NCBI GenBank assembly: GCA_022559845.1
Contig: CM040125.1
Coordinates: 325,879,829 to 325,943,828, forward strand
From: Amorphophallus konjac
Taxonomy: Eukaryota; Streptophyta; Magnoliopsida; Alismatales; Araceae
Length of the DNA stretch: 64,000 nt
Direction: 5' to 3'
In this document: positions 11,387 through 23,231 of the stretch, one piece after another
How positions within the stretch are numbered: the stretch's first letter is position 1
Layout: every line of letters begins with the position of its first letter
The notes under the pieces: generated by a model
What the model saw: the letters and a program-made list of their open reading frames with translations, nothing else
The model's database searches: none
Told to the model about the DNA's origin: nothing
Program-made: the position numbers and the translations under genes

Positions 11387-13089
11387 GTGGTTTTGGACGT
11401 ACATAAGAATTCGAGATATTGTAGTGATCAGAGTCCATAAGGTCCAGTACAGTCGACAGCTGGCTTAGGGTTTTATGTTTGTTTTTCGCTTTGTCTTTCG
11501 CTTGAGAGCTTGAGTGCGCTGCGTGGCGCTATTGCGGTGGTTGTTGTTCGCGGCTTTCGTGCCGGCGTGGGGTCTAAGGATCGAGGTTGAGAGCTTTCTC
11601 CCTCATCGGTTGTGGCCCCGATTGTGCTGCGTTGAGCGGAGGTTGCCGGCAGGTGCGTTGCTGCGGTGCTACGTTCGAGGTGTCAGAGCGAGTGCTCTGA
11701 TTGAGAAGTGTGCTCGGGTGAGCCGAGGATCTTCTCGGTGAGCTGCTATTTCGTCGAGCCTGATGTTCTTGTCATGCTCTGTGACGTCAGAAATGACGTG
11801 TCGGTCCCGATTGTTTTTGCGGATTTCGAGGCAGGATTGGGCTATGGTGTCCCAGTAAGTCTTGCTCCTGCGCTCTTATGTGCGAATGGGTTATGTTCGC
11901 CTTGGATTTGGTATGAGTTGTGAAGGTTCCGTGGCGAGTTCGGGACTTGAGGATGAGCGTTGACGGTTGTCGGTTATGGCTCGTGTTGCGGCTCTTGGCG
12001 TGTCGTGTTGTAGTTCGAGGAATTGCAGCGGTGGTGCATCGAGAGATGCTGTGATCGTGGTCTGACGTGACACTCATCGAGTTTGTCGGAGGCGCTGACC
12101 TGACGTAGTGATGGATTTTTTGGTGCTGGATGGTGCTGCTTCCAGCATGTGCAAGGTTCGAGGTCAGGTCGAGCGTGGATATTTTCCGTTGGTCGGAGGT
12201 ATGATCGGTTTCTCCTTTGGTTGGAGAGATTGTGTTTTGGCTAGGGTTTGTCATCTTGCATTGTGTGTTCGGATTAGTTGGCCTCTGTGTGCCATGGAGT
12301 TCGTGCGAGACGTGTTCCCTGTTTTGGCAAGGTGGTTGCCTGTGGGAAGTCGTGCCCGATTCCCTTACTGTGTGAGGGTGCTGGCGCTATTCCGGAAGGA
12401 CGAGTGCTGGTTGGGCGGTGTTCGAATTCTTGGCTGGTGCTGGAACTTTTCGATGCGTGACAGTTCGGAGCCTGCAGTGTTGCAGAGGATTGCCCGATTT
12501 GAAAGAATCTGTGCTTGTGGTTCGAGGTAAGGGAGCTTTCCTCACCCTGTTTTCTGAGGTTGGCCAGCTGAGTTGCAGATTGTTGGAATGATGAGTCTCG
12601 AGTTGCCGTGTTGGCTGTGCGCATGGATTAGAGTGCGCAGCGGAAGCTTGGTGGGCCTGTGACCCACTGGTTCAGGATCGTAGTGTTGGTTGCTACGGGC
12701 AGATTTTTCCTGAGGTTGCATTGAGCATCAGAGGATTGGTTCCTCGGGGTGAGACGTGTTGTTCTCGTGCCGTTGCTCGAGGTGTTATGGTTCTTGGCAC
12801 TGGCAGGATGGAGTGTTGGGGAAAAATATTGGCAAGTGTGCCGCATGAGTGCCCTGTTCCTGTGATGGAAGCCGTGTCAGGCGTCGGTGTTAGACCCGGA
12901 CGGGGTTGTTGAGGATGTCGCCTGACGGAAGTCGAGGACGTGTTGTTCAGAGTCGGTGGCTTGGTGCCCAACTTGTATTGGAGGTTGTGTCCTCGGATGA
13001 GATCATGTTTTGAGGAAGTGACCTCTGGCAGATCATGGGTTCATGTTGGTAGCTGCGAGTGACTGGTAAGGCTAGTCTCATAGTCGACC
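11387..13089 (+). other. Leader-like sequence after the Gy2 PBS; no gene seen
   Basis: About 1.7 kb of G+T-rich sequence between the PBS and the assembly gap. Several open frames (for example 12108-12530) have no recognisable gag or pol motif and overlap open frames on the other strand, so I treat them as chance. By position this is the 5' untranslated region of a gypsy element whose gag may lie in the gap. Confidence 0.5.
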
Positions 13090-13189
13090 NNNNNNNNNNN
13101 NNNNNNNNNNNNNNNNNNNNNNNNNNNNNNNNNNNNNNNNNNNNNNNNNNNNNNNNNNNNNNNNNNNNNNNNNNNNNNNNNNNNNNNNN
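13090..13189. other. Assembly gap (100 N)
   Basis: Exactly 100 N, a conventional placeholder for a gap of unknown size. It ends where the left arm of the large inverted repeat begins, so the extent of that arm and its joining to Gy2 are uncertain. Confidence 0.99.
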
Positions 13190-13728
13190 CTCACTGCCTC
13201 AAACTCTCCCCAAACTCTCCCTTGGAATGAATTCAGAATTTGAATTCAAAATTCAGACAGATATATTCTCCCCCTAGACATCCCCTAGACAATATTCTCC
13301 CCCTTTGCCATCAATAAAGAGGAGGAAAAAATTAAATACAATGGAGGAATCAAGAGAGGAACTGACTGGCATTCTGAACAGGTAGTTCATGAATAAGCAT
13401 TCTAAAGCATAGAGTCTTCAGTTATATGAAATTAGAAACTGCTGTCAGAAAGAGTTCTGGTTTAAAAATGATAAAATTTGGAGTTCATGCACTACAAGCA
13501 ATAGATAAGTTCACTGTGCATGATAAAACATAAACCAGAATCATATTTGCATGAAAGATTCAGTTTCATAATATCTTACTTTCATAGTCTCATAAAAAAT
13601 ATTGAGAGAAATCAAGTCATGTATTGAAACTAAACAAATTGACACTCATGAACTTTTCTTTTGAAGGAGCAGCATTATCAATATTAGATCATTTTGAGCA
13701 TTCAGGGACCACAAGTCTTTCTGCGTAA

Positions 13729-13997
13729 GGGTATACGTTAATAAGACGCCAATACCCCTAGATACTCAACAAGATGGACCATTCTGCCTGTGATCAAATT
13801 CAACAGAACTGAGTTACACCTTTTTTGTGTGAGGGTACACGTTTATCAGACGCCAGTTACCCTCAGGTACTCAGTGAAACCAGCCTACTGTTTTGAACAT
13901 TTTAAACAGAGATAGCTGATACACTTCATGACATGAGTGTTGTCCACTTCTTTGATGGATCACTTAGTTTCTCAATGATTTATCAGTCATTGCTCTG
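13729..13997 (-). other. 3' UTR stem-loops, left-arm copy
   Basis: Minus-strand copies of the stem-loops described for Co1: hairpins at 13729-13757 (GGGTAT/ATACCC stem) and 13833-13862 (GGGTAAC/GTACCC), and the CAGAG...CTCTG domain at 13907-13997. The second hairpin loop here reads TGGCGTCT where the right arm has TGGCATCT. Confidence 0.55.
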
Positions 13998-14627
13998 CCA
14001 ATGCTAATTTTCAATAGCTCTCGTAGCTGTCCTTTTTATGTTTCAGAATGACTTGTTCAAGAACAATACACATACTTAACCTCTCTAACATGATTTCAGA
14101 TGAGTTTTCAGATTTCAGATATGATTAACTTTGTCTGATATGAAATAAGAAAGAGGTTGAGAGTTTTATCAATTTTCAACTTACTTATATACTGATTGCA
14201 ATCTTTAAACTCCAACCATTATAGGATTTAAACCATTACATCAGTCTTTGAACAATTCAAATTCTTATAAATGAAGAAGTCCATTTTCTACTGCTTAGAA
14301 ATTAGAACTGACCAACAGATTGCCATAAAGTCAGAGACAAGTATTCAGAGTTAAAGGTTGAATGACTTCAAGAAAGTTGAAACCACTCTGAATTTCTAGC
14401 AATACTCCCCCTGTCTATATGCATGCAACATGGCAAGAATTAATTGAGAGAGAGTTTATGCATAGGTCATGAATGAATGATATGCAAGGACATGCAAAGA
14501 CTCGACAAGCTCTCCCTGAATATATGCAATATAGGACAGTTCTTCATCCACATTCACATCCACATGATTTATCCAAGCAATCAAAAACAAGTCGACATCA
14601 GAGATTTTATTCACAGTAATTAAACAA

Positions 14628-16642
14628 TCATTCATCATGCTGAAATTTACATAAGCCAAGTTCTCTTATAAGAAACTTAAAATTTTCATTCCCAAGAGGC
14701 TTAGTAAAAATATCAGCAATTTGTTTTTCTGTTTCTATGAAATTCATTTCAATCTCCTTTTTATTTACAGCATCTCTAAGAAAATGATGTTTTATCTCTA
14801 TATGCTTAGTCCTAGAATGGTGAACAGGATTTTTAGTAAGGCATATAGCACTAGTATTATCACATAAAAGTGGAATGCATCCCAGATTTATCTGATAATC
14901 AGCCAGTTGGTGCTTAATCCAAAGTACTTGGGCCTGCACAATTACATGCTGCAACATACTCAGCTTCAACTGTGGATAATGCTACAGTGTGTTACTTCTT
15001 AGATGCCCAAAACACTAGACAGCCACCAAGGAATTGACAGTAGCCACTGGTGCTTTTTCTATCTACTCGACACCCAGCATAGTCTGCATCAGTGTAGGCT
15101 AGAAGCTCTAACTCACACTTAGCAGGATACCAGAGACATAGTTCTTGGGTGCCTAGTAAATACCTAAAAATCCTTTTCACAGCTTTAAAGTGATTTTCTT
15201 TAGGACTGGCCTGAAATCTAGAGCATAAACACACAGCAAATTGTATATCAGGCCTAGATGCTGTAAGATAGAGAAGAGATCCGATCATACCTCTGTATAC
15301 CCTTTGGTCCACAGGTTTACCTTTTGAGTCTTCATCCAAACTGGTTGATGTACCCATTGGAGTAGCTATTTCCTTGAGGTTGTCCATTTTGTACTTCTTC
15401 AATAAGTTCTTTACATACTTGGACTGAGAGATGAAGATGCCATCTTCTGTTTGTGTAACCTGCAGTCCAAGAAATAGTTTGAGCTCACCCATTGAGCTCA
15501 TTTCAAATTCATCAGTCATTATTTGAGAGAATTCCTCACACAATTTGGGGTTAGTTGACCCAAACACAATGTCATCAACATAAATCTGAATGATTAGAAT
15601 ATCTGGATGGCTTACCTTGGTAAACAATGATTGATCCACTATACCTCTTGTGAAGTTCTTTTCGGTGAGAAATTTGCTCAACCTGTCATACCAAGCTCTA
15701 GGAGCTTGCTTTAAACCATAGAAAGCTTTATTGAGCTTGTAAACATGATTAGGGAAAACTAAACATTCAAACCCAGGAGGCTGTCTCACATAGACATCCT
15801 CATTAATTTCCCCATTTAGAAAAGCAGATTTCACATCCATCTGCTGAAGGTTTATACCTAGGGAACATGCATAAGCCAATAAAATTCTTATTACTTCTAA
15901 CCTAGCTACAGGGGCAAAAGACTCTTCAAAGTCTATTCCAAATTCCTGATTGTACCCCTGAGCTACAAGTCTGGCTTTATATTTAATAACATTCCCTGCT
16001 TCATCAGTTTTGTTTCTAAATACCCATTTAGTCCCTATGACTGTTTCATGATCAGGAGGTGGAACCAAATGCCACACCTTATTCCTGTCAAACTAATTGA
16101 GCTCCTCATGCATGGCATTAATCCAATGCACATCTTGGAGAGCACAGTCAATGGACTTGGGTTCTATGTTTGATACAAAAGCATAAGCATTCAGTTCATG
16201 TTGAATTCTTAAGTGGCCTTTAGTCCTAGGGGGGTCATGCAGATTTCCAATAACATTATCTACATGATGATCCTTGAGATATCTAATATTTGCAATTGGA
16301 GTATCATGAACTTGATTTACCTCCCCCTAAACTGTAGGCTCCTCTTCATTAAGTTCTTTATGTTCTTCTTCATCCTCGAATTTGTCTGCATGATCTCCTT
16401 CCTTCAGAATTTCACCATTGGTTTCATTCCTGCATTGACCAGCATTAGAATTTGCCAAAGATTCATCAAAAACTATGTGTGGAGATTCTTCAACAGTTTT
16501 AGAGTTCAGATTGTACACTCTGTATGCTCGGGTGTTTTTAGAATATCCAAGAAAAATTTCTGGTTCTCCTTTAGGTTCAAATTTATCAATGTCCTTTTTA
16601 TCATTTATGTGAATGAAATATTTACAATCAAAAACCTTGAAG
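14628..16642 (-). pseudogene. Copia pol, 3' part (integrase end, RT, RNase H), left arm
   Basis: Minus-strand copia pol fragment. The start (16642-16100) is the integrase C-terminal and linker region. A TAG near 16094 precedes the [67 protein letters not shown], the catalytic [10 protein letters not shown] at about 15560-15590, and [19 protein letters not shown]. RNase H follows with [23 protein letters not shown] at 14992 and a one-base insertion near 14945 break the RNase H. The C terminus GLCKFQHDE ends at 14628. The RT stretch (about 16077-14995) is fully open and better preserved than in the right arm. Confidence 0.9.
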
Positions 16643-16643
16643 T

Positions 16644-16708
16644 TGATCTATTCACCCCCCTCTAGATCCACACTTAGTGGAGATAGACTGCGTCCATCTA
16701 ACCCAACA
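16644..16708 (+). repeat. Last 65 bp of the Co1 5' LTR
   Basis: Practically identical to the end of the 3' LTR (26091-26155), from TTGATCTATTCACCC to CCCAACA. The rest of the 5' LTR has been replaced by the inverted pol copy. It retains the GATCTA/TAGATC hairpin with a C-rich loop (16645-16668). Confidence 0.9.
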
Positions 16709-16710
16709 CT

Positions 16711-16723
16711 TGGTATCAGAGCC
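16711..16723 (+). promoter_or_regulatory. Primer-binding site of Co1
   Basis: TGGTATCAGAGCC, complementary to initiator tRNA-Met, two bases after the LTR end. The gag ATG follows 45 bases later. Confidence 0.92.
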
Positions 16724-16767
16724 TAACTCTTCTGCAGGGACTCATCGCCCGAAGAGAATAGGCAGAG

Positions 16768-19218
16768 ATGGATGCTCGAGGGATGACTGCCGAAGGTCAC
16801 TCAACAACGAAGCCCCCATTCTTTGACGGATCAAACTACGCATACTGGAAGAACCGTATGCAAGTGTTCCTCAGGGCTAAAGATTATGAGATTTGGAAGA
16901 TTGTCAGCAAGGGACCTTATGAGCTGTCCCCGAATGAAGATGTATGGACCAAGGAGGAGATCAGAAGGTCCACGCTAAATTGGAGTGCTATTAATGCTAT
17001 CCAGTGTGCTCTGCATCCTACAGAATTCTCCCGTGTATCTGCTTGTAAATCAGCTAAGGAGATGTGGGATGCGCTGGAAGTAATTCATGAAGGTACATCT
17101 TAAGTAAGAGAGGAGAAGGCCAATCTTCTTGTATCTGAGTATGAAGCCTTCAAGATGAAGCAGAACGAGTCTATCAGCGAAATTTACGCTCGGCTGACTG
17201 TCATAACCAATGGCCTCAGAGGTTTTGGAAAACCTCAGGCAGAGTATGATGTAGTGAGGAAAATTCTGCGCTCCCTGACTCCCAATTGGCACACCAAAGC
17301 AACAGTGATGGAGGAGTCAAGGGACTTGCGTAATACTAAATCTGATGAGCTGATTGGCTCACTAATGGCATATGAGATAAACATGCCAAGGACAGATGAA
17401 GCCGAGAGGAAGAAGAAGCCGATAGCGCTGAAGGCTAGTTCCAGCAAATCAACAAAATCCAGCTCCAGTAGCTCTTCATCATCAGAGGAGAGCCTAAATA
17501 AAGAAGAAGATGTGACTCGATCTGAGATAGCCATGATGACTAGAGAGTTCAGGCGATTTCTCAGAAAGGGAGCAGGACGGTTCGGCCAGAAGAAATACGG
17601 TGGTGGCCGAAAGGATAAAAGGTATAAATCTAAACCTGCAAAGAAAGATGAAGCTAATGTCTGTTATCAATGCAGGAAACCAGGGCATCTGAAAATTGAC
17701 TATCCAGACAATCAGAAACATAAGGATAGGTCAAAGAAGAAAACTAAGAAGGGAAGAGCTATGATCACCACATGGAGTGATGAAGATGAAGGCTCTTTCA
17801 GCAACAGCTCAGATAGTGAAGCCGAATCTGAACAGCCCATTTGCCTTATGGCAACAAGCTCCGAAGATAGAGAGGAGGACACAGATGAGGTAATCACTTG
17901 ATTTGAAAACTTCACAATTGCTGATTGGGTAGATGCTTATCATGACATAGCTGATAGAGCTGATGATATTAGAAAAGAGAATAGGCATCTTAGAAGAAAA
18001 ATCAATTCCATGCAAAATGATAAAACACTAACTGATAAAATTGCATGTTTGGAATCTGAGATTGATGAATTGAAACTCACATGCTCTGAAAAAGATGAAA
18101 TAAAAAATGAGTTAAAAGCTTCTGAGGAAGAGAATCTAAGGCTTGAAAACGAAATTGATGAATGGAAGCTGAAGATTCAAAAATGTGAAAGTGAAGTCAA
18201 ACTTATCTCTGAAAAATATGAAGCTGTCCTCAATGTCAACAATGAGCTGAAAAAGGCTATTGATGAACTTCAGAAAGACAATGAGGATAAAATGAAAACC
18301 ATTGAGAAAATGACCCAAGGAACAGATAACTTAAATGCTTTGTTAGGGTCAAAGGTTAATTTCTAAAAAAAGGGCCTAGGATTTAATTCTAGTGCAACAA
18401 AAATATTCGGAATGAAAACAATTTCATTTGTTGCTCAAAAGGAAAAGGGACCTCTAATTAGCATGAACTCAATAAATTTAATGAACAAAACTGCTAATCT
18501 GAAAAAGACCAGTGCTGAGGAAAAGGGTAAACAAAAACTCAGTGAGCCTAGTAGAGCTAGCACATCTAAGCAGAATCCTAGGGCTCAGACTCAGGTTAGT
18601 GGTCAACCTACACAGTCCGGTAAACCCCAGGTCAAAGTGACCAAGTCTCCACCAACACCTCCACCTCTTAAGGAGACCCAATACAAACCTGTGTATAGGT
18701 CAACAGGGTCCAAAGTACAGGGGAGACAGGGTGCTGCTAGGAGTCAACCCAATTATTCTTATCAACCCAAAGCTCAGACCCACTACAATGCACAACCAAC
18801 CTACTTCAAGAGGTCAAATTGGTCTAGAACTCAGGGTATGTTTACAGGTCTTGCATTCCAGGGTGCTCAAAACCAAAGACCTTATAGTGGAAATTGGGTC
18901 AATGGGTATGGTTACTGGACATCTAGAAATCAATATTCTCATAGCCAGCCCAGGAACTACTATGGCCAAAATGTTGTGGACATACCCTGGCCAAGGCACT
19001 GGCACAGAAATAACAATACTGTCAATAAACATGATGCTGCCAATAAGAAAAAGAACAATAAGAAGAAAAGGAACAACAACAGAAGAAAATCTGTAGGATC
19101 CACTGAACAAAACACATTTAAACAAATGTGGATTCCGAAACATTTGCTTTCTTGTTTTGCTTCTAGTTCATTTACATTGGAGCCCAATCAATCTTGGGTT
19201 CTAAACTTCTCTACCTAA
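16768..19218 (+). pseudogene. Co1 gag (SIRE-type copia)
   Basis: Gag polyprotein in a single frame with stops at 17101, 17899 and 18364. It starts MDARGMTAEGHSTTKPPFF and has the copia UBN2-type capsid core (FDGSNYAYWKNRMQVFL, WSAINAI, SAKEMWDALEVIHEGTS, MKQNESISEIYARL, RSLTPNWHTKATVMEE). A serine-rich stretch and a basic region follow. There is one zinc knuckle at about 17661-17702, CYQCRKPGHLKIDY, with tyrosine replacing the last cysteine. A long Lys/Glu coiled coil (about 17930-18340) and a Gln/Asn/Tyr-rich tail lead to KQMWIPK and a TAA at 19216-19218. That last stop is in the same place in Co2, so it is probably the normal gag end and not decay. Confidence 0.9.
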
Positions 19219-19230
19219 TGGTGTATGCAG
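19216..19230 (+). promoter_or_regulatory. Conserved gag/pol junction: in-frame TAA then TGCAG|GT
   Basis: Gag stop TAA is followed in the same frame by four codons ending in CAG and then pol (GTATGCCTGGCAGCC). Co2 has the same TAA, spacing and TGCAGGTATGCC at 63406-63420, although the four codons differ. SIRE-type elements are known to separate gag and pol by a stop that is read through; the conserved acceptor-like TGCAG|GT could instead allow splicing into pol. Confidence 0.55.
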
Positions 19231-22200
19231 GTATGCCTGGCAGCCAAGAACAACTTGTGGTACATGGATAGCGGCTGCTCCAGGCATATGACAGGAGATA
19301 AGGTCAAATTTTGCATACTAACTGAGAAAGTAGAAGGCCTTGTCACCTTTGGAAGCAACACAAAGGGTAGGATTATCGGATCAGGTAAGGTAGGTAAGTG
19401 TTCTACCTGCTGCATTGATGATGTTATGCTGGTTGAAGGGTTAGCCTATAATCTACTTAGCATCAGCCAGTTATGTGATAAAGGTTACAATGTTTTATTT
19501 AATTCTTAATGCTGCAAGGTTTTTGAACCTGATTCTGATATTGTCAAATTTTTTGGAAAAAGAATAAATAATACTTACATGATAAATTTAGATGAAATTC
19601 AACACACTAACCTTTGCCTAACTGCCAGTAAAGAAGACATAGCATTTTTATGGCATCGTAGGTTAGGTCATGCTAGCTACACTGTTTTGCACAAATTAAA
19701 TAAGCATGGCATGGTTAGAGGACTTCTTGAAGTCTCATTCAAGAAAGAAAATAAAATCTGTGATGCATGCACTCAATCAAAGATAACTAGAAAGTCATTC
19801 AAGTCTAGAACTGAAAATCTGTCTTCCAAACCCTATGAGCTGATACATATGGACATTTTTGGGCCAACCAGATCTGTCAGCCTATTAGGGAGGAGGTATG
19901 GGTTTGTCATGGTAGATGACTTTTCTAGGTATACTTAGGTTTATTTCTTATCTAATAAGAGTGATGCTTTCTCAGAATTTCAGGAGTTCTATGTTAAAAC
20001 AAATCAGAAAATTGAAAACATTTTGTCTGATCATGGAGGTGAGTTTGAAAACTCACAATTTGATGAATTCTGCAGGTCAAATGGAATCAACCATAGGTAT
20101 TTCTCACCAAGGACACCAGAGCAGAATGGAGTAGAGAAGGAACAGAACCCTAGTGGAAATGGGTCGTACACTCCTTGTCGAAGGTGGTCTGCCAAGGAAA
20201 TTTTGGGCTGAAGCAGTGAACACTGCCTGTTATGTAATTAATAGAGCCATGGTAAGACCTTCTACCCAGCAAACACCATATGAGATATTAAAAAGTAAGA
20301 AACCTTCTATTGCTCACTTCAAGGTTTTTAGTTGTAAATGTTTCATTCACATAAATGATAAAAAGGACCTTGATAAATTTGAACCTAAAGGAGAACCAGG
20401 AATTTTTCTTGACTATTCTGAAAACACCCGAGCATACAGAGTGTACAATCTGAACTCTAAAACTGTTGAAGAATCTCCACACATAGTTTTTGATGAATCT
20501 TTGGCAAATTCTAATGCTGGTCAATGCAGGAATGAAACCAATGGTGAAATTCTGAAGGAAGGAGATCCTGCAGGCAAATCCGAGGATGAAGAAGAACATA
20601 AAGAGCTTAATGAAGAGGAGCCTACAGTTCAGGGGGAGGTAAATCAAGTTCATGATACTCCAATTGCAAATATTAGATATCTCAAGGATCATTCTGTAGA
20701 TAATGTTATTGGAAATCTGTATGACCCCCCTAGGACTAGAGGCCACTTAAGAATTCAACATGAACTGAATGCTTATGCTTTTGTATCAAACATAGAACCC
20801 AAGTCCATTGATTGTGCTCTCCAAGATGTGCATTGGATTAATGCCATGCATGAGGAGCTCAATCAGTTTGACAGGAATAAGGTGTGACATCTGGTTCCAC
20901 CTCCTGATCATGAAACAGTCATAGGGACTAAATGGGTATTTAGAAACAAAACTGATGAAGCGGGGAATGTTATTAAAAATAAAGCCAGACTTGTAGCTCA
21001 GGGGTACAATCAGGAATTTGGAATAGACTTTGAAGAGTCTTTTGCCCCTGTAGCTAGGTTAGAAGCAATAAGAAATTTATTGGCTTATGCATGTTCCCTA
21101 GGAATAAACCTCCAGCAGATGGATGTGAAATCTACTTTTCTAAATGGGGAAATTAATGAGGATGTCTATGTGAGACAGCCTCCTGGGTTTGAATGTTTAG
21201 ATTTCCCTAATCATGTTTACAAGCTCAATAAAGCTCTCTATGGTTTAAAGCAAGCTCCTAGAGCTTGGTATGACAGGTTGAGCAAATTTCTCACCGACAA
21301 GAACTTCACAAGAGGTATAGTGGATCAAACATTATTTACCAAGGTAAGCCATCCAGATATTCTAATCATTCAGATTTATGTGGATGACATTGTGTTTGGG
21401 TCAACTAACCCCAAATTGTGTGAGGAATTCTCTCAAATAATGACTGATGAAATTTGCAATGAGCTCAATGGGTGAGCTCAAACTATTTCTTGGACTGCAG
21501 GTTACACAAACAGAAGATGGCATCTTCATCTCTCAGTCCAAGTATGTAAAGAACTTATTGAAGAAGTACAAAATGGACAACCTCAAGGAAATAGCTACTC
21601 CAATGGGTACATCAACCAGTTTGGATGAAGACTCTAAAGGTAAACCTGTGGACCAAAGGGTATACAGAGGTATGATCGGATCTCTTCTCTATCTTACAGC
21701 ATCTAGGCCTGATATACAATTTGCTGTGTGTTTATGCTCTAGATTTCAGGCCAGTCCTAATGAAAATCACTTTAAAGCTGTGAAAAGGATTTTTAGGTAT
21801 TTACTAGGCACCCAAGAACTAGGTCTCTGGTATCCTGCTAAGTGTGAGTTTGAGCTTCTAGCCTACACTGATGCAGACTATGCTGGGTGTCGAGTCGATA
21901 GAAAAAGCACCAGTGGCTACTATCAATTCCTTGGTGGCTGTCTAGTGTCTTGGGCATCTAAGAAGCAACACACTATAGCATTATCCACAGCTGAAGCTGA
22001 GTATGTTGCAGCATGTAATTGTGCAGCCCAAGTACTTTGGATTAAGCACCAACTGGCTGATTATCAGATAAATCTGGGATGCATTCCACTTTTATGTGAT
22101 AATACTAGTGCTATATGCCTTGCTAAAAATCCTGTTCACCATTCTAGGACTAAGCATATAGAGATAAAATATCATTTTCTTAGAGATGCTGTAAATAAAA

Positions 22201-22331
22201 AGGAGATTGAAATGAATTTCATAGAAACAGAAAAATAAATTGCTGATATTTTTACTAAGCCTCTTGGGAATGAAAAATTTAAGTTTCTTAGAAGAGAACT
22301 TGGCTTATGTAAATTTCAGCATGATGAATGA
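19219..22331 (+). pseudogene. Co1 pol (protease, integrase, RT, RNase H)
   Basis: Copia pol in the order protease-integrase-RT-RNase H. Protease: YMDSGCSRHMTGD at about 19260-19300 with the catalytic Asp. The pre-integrase HHCC region: LWHRRLGHASYTVLHKLNKH, then CDACTQSK. Integrase core: HMDIFGPTRSVSLLGRRYG, LSDHGGEFEN, then the PEQNGVE segment, after which a frameshift near 20135 occurs. RT with [10 protein letters not shown] at about 21376-21405 and RNase H with [17 protein letters not shown]. Breaks seen: stops at 19507, 19936, 20885 and 22236, and frameshifts near 20135 and 21462. The product ends at FQHDE, 22331. It would have processed the polyprotein, copied the RNA and inserted the cDNA. 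Confidence 0.92.
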
Positions 22332-22960
22332 TTGTTTAATTACTGTGAATAAAATCTCTGATGTGGACTTGTTTTTGATTGCTTGGATAAATCATGTGGA
22401 TGTGAATGTGGATGAAGAACTGTTCTGTATTGCATATATTCAGGGGGAGCTTGTCGAGTCTTTGCATGTCCTTGCATATCATTCATTCATGACCTATGCA
22501 TAAACTCTCTCTCAATTAATTCTTGCCATGTTGCATGCATATAGACAGGGAGAGTATTGCTAGAAATTCAGAGTGGTTTCAACTTTCTTGAAGTCATTCA
22601 ACCTTTAACTCTGAATACTTGTCTCTGACTTTATGGCAATCTGTTGGTCAGTTCTGATTTCTAAGCAGTAGAAAATGGACTTCTTCATTTATAAGAATTT
22701 GAATTGTTCAAAGACTGATGTAATGGTTTAAATCCTATAATGGTTGGAGTTTAAAGATTGCAATCAGTATATAAGTAAGTTGAAAATTGATAAAACTCTC
22801 AACCTCTTTCTTATTTCATGTCAGACAAAGCTAATCATATCTGAAATCTGAAAACTCATCTGAAATCATGTTAGAGATGTTAAGTATGTGTATTGTTCTT
22901 GAACAAGTCATTCTGAAACATAAAAAGAACAGCTACGAGAGCTATTGAAAATTAGCATTG

Positions 22961-23052
22961 GCAGAGCAATGACTGATAAATCATTGAGAAACTGAGTGAT
23001 CCATCAAAGAAGTGGACAACACTCATGTCATGAAGTGTATCAGCTATCTCTG
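22961..23052 (+). other. Candidate structured RNA domain in Co1 3' UTR
   Basis: CAGAG (22962-22966) pairs with CTCTG (23048-23052) to close a domain with inner hairpins CAATGA/TCATTG (22967-22986) and ACACT/AGTGT (23019-23038). Equivalent domains in NA1, NA2 and NA3 keep the closing stem motif and vary the hairpins. Confidence 0.55.
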
Positions 23053-23096
23053 TTTAAAATGTTCAAAACAGCAGGCTGGTTTCACTGAGTACCTGG

Positions 23097-23231
23097 GGGT
23101 AACTGGCGTCTGATAAACGTGTACCCTCACATAAAAAAAGGTGTAACTCAGTTCTGTTGAATTTGATCACAGGCAGAATGGTCCATCTTGTTGAGTATCT
23201 AGGGGTATTGGCATCTTATAAACGTATACCC
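23097..23231 (+). other. Two TGGCRTCT hairpins in Co1 3' UTR
   Basis: Hairpin 1 (23097-23126): GGGTAAC and GTACCC flank the loop TGGCGTCTGATAAACGT. Hairpin 2 (23203-23231): GGGTAT/ATACCC around TGGCATCTTATAAACGT. The loop is kept while stem bases change together. NA3 has the same hairpin with a GGATAC/GTATCC stem. Confidence 0.6.

Larger units (their letters stand above)
13190..16643 (-). mobile_element. Inverted second copy of the 3' half of SIRE element Co1 (left arm)
   Basis: This segment is the reverse complement of 20316-23758: end of integrase, the connecting region, RT, RNase H and 3' untranslated region, all on the minus strand. The arms differ at a few percent of positions by eye, so it is not a simple assembly duplicate. 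At the inner end the inverted copy joins the LTR remnant of Co1 at 16640-16643 with AAGT shared by both partners. The outer end is lost in the gap. Confidence 0.9.

Noticed and set aside
12108..12530. Open frame of 140 codons after the gypsy PBS
   Set aside because: No family motif, overlapping open frames on the other strand, and G+C-rich composition that makes chance frames common.
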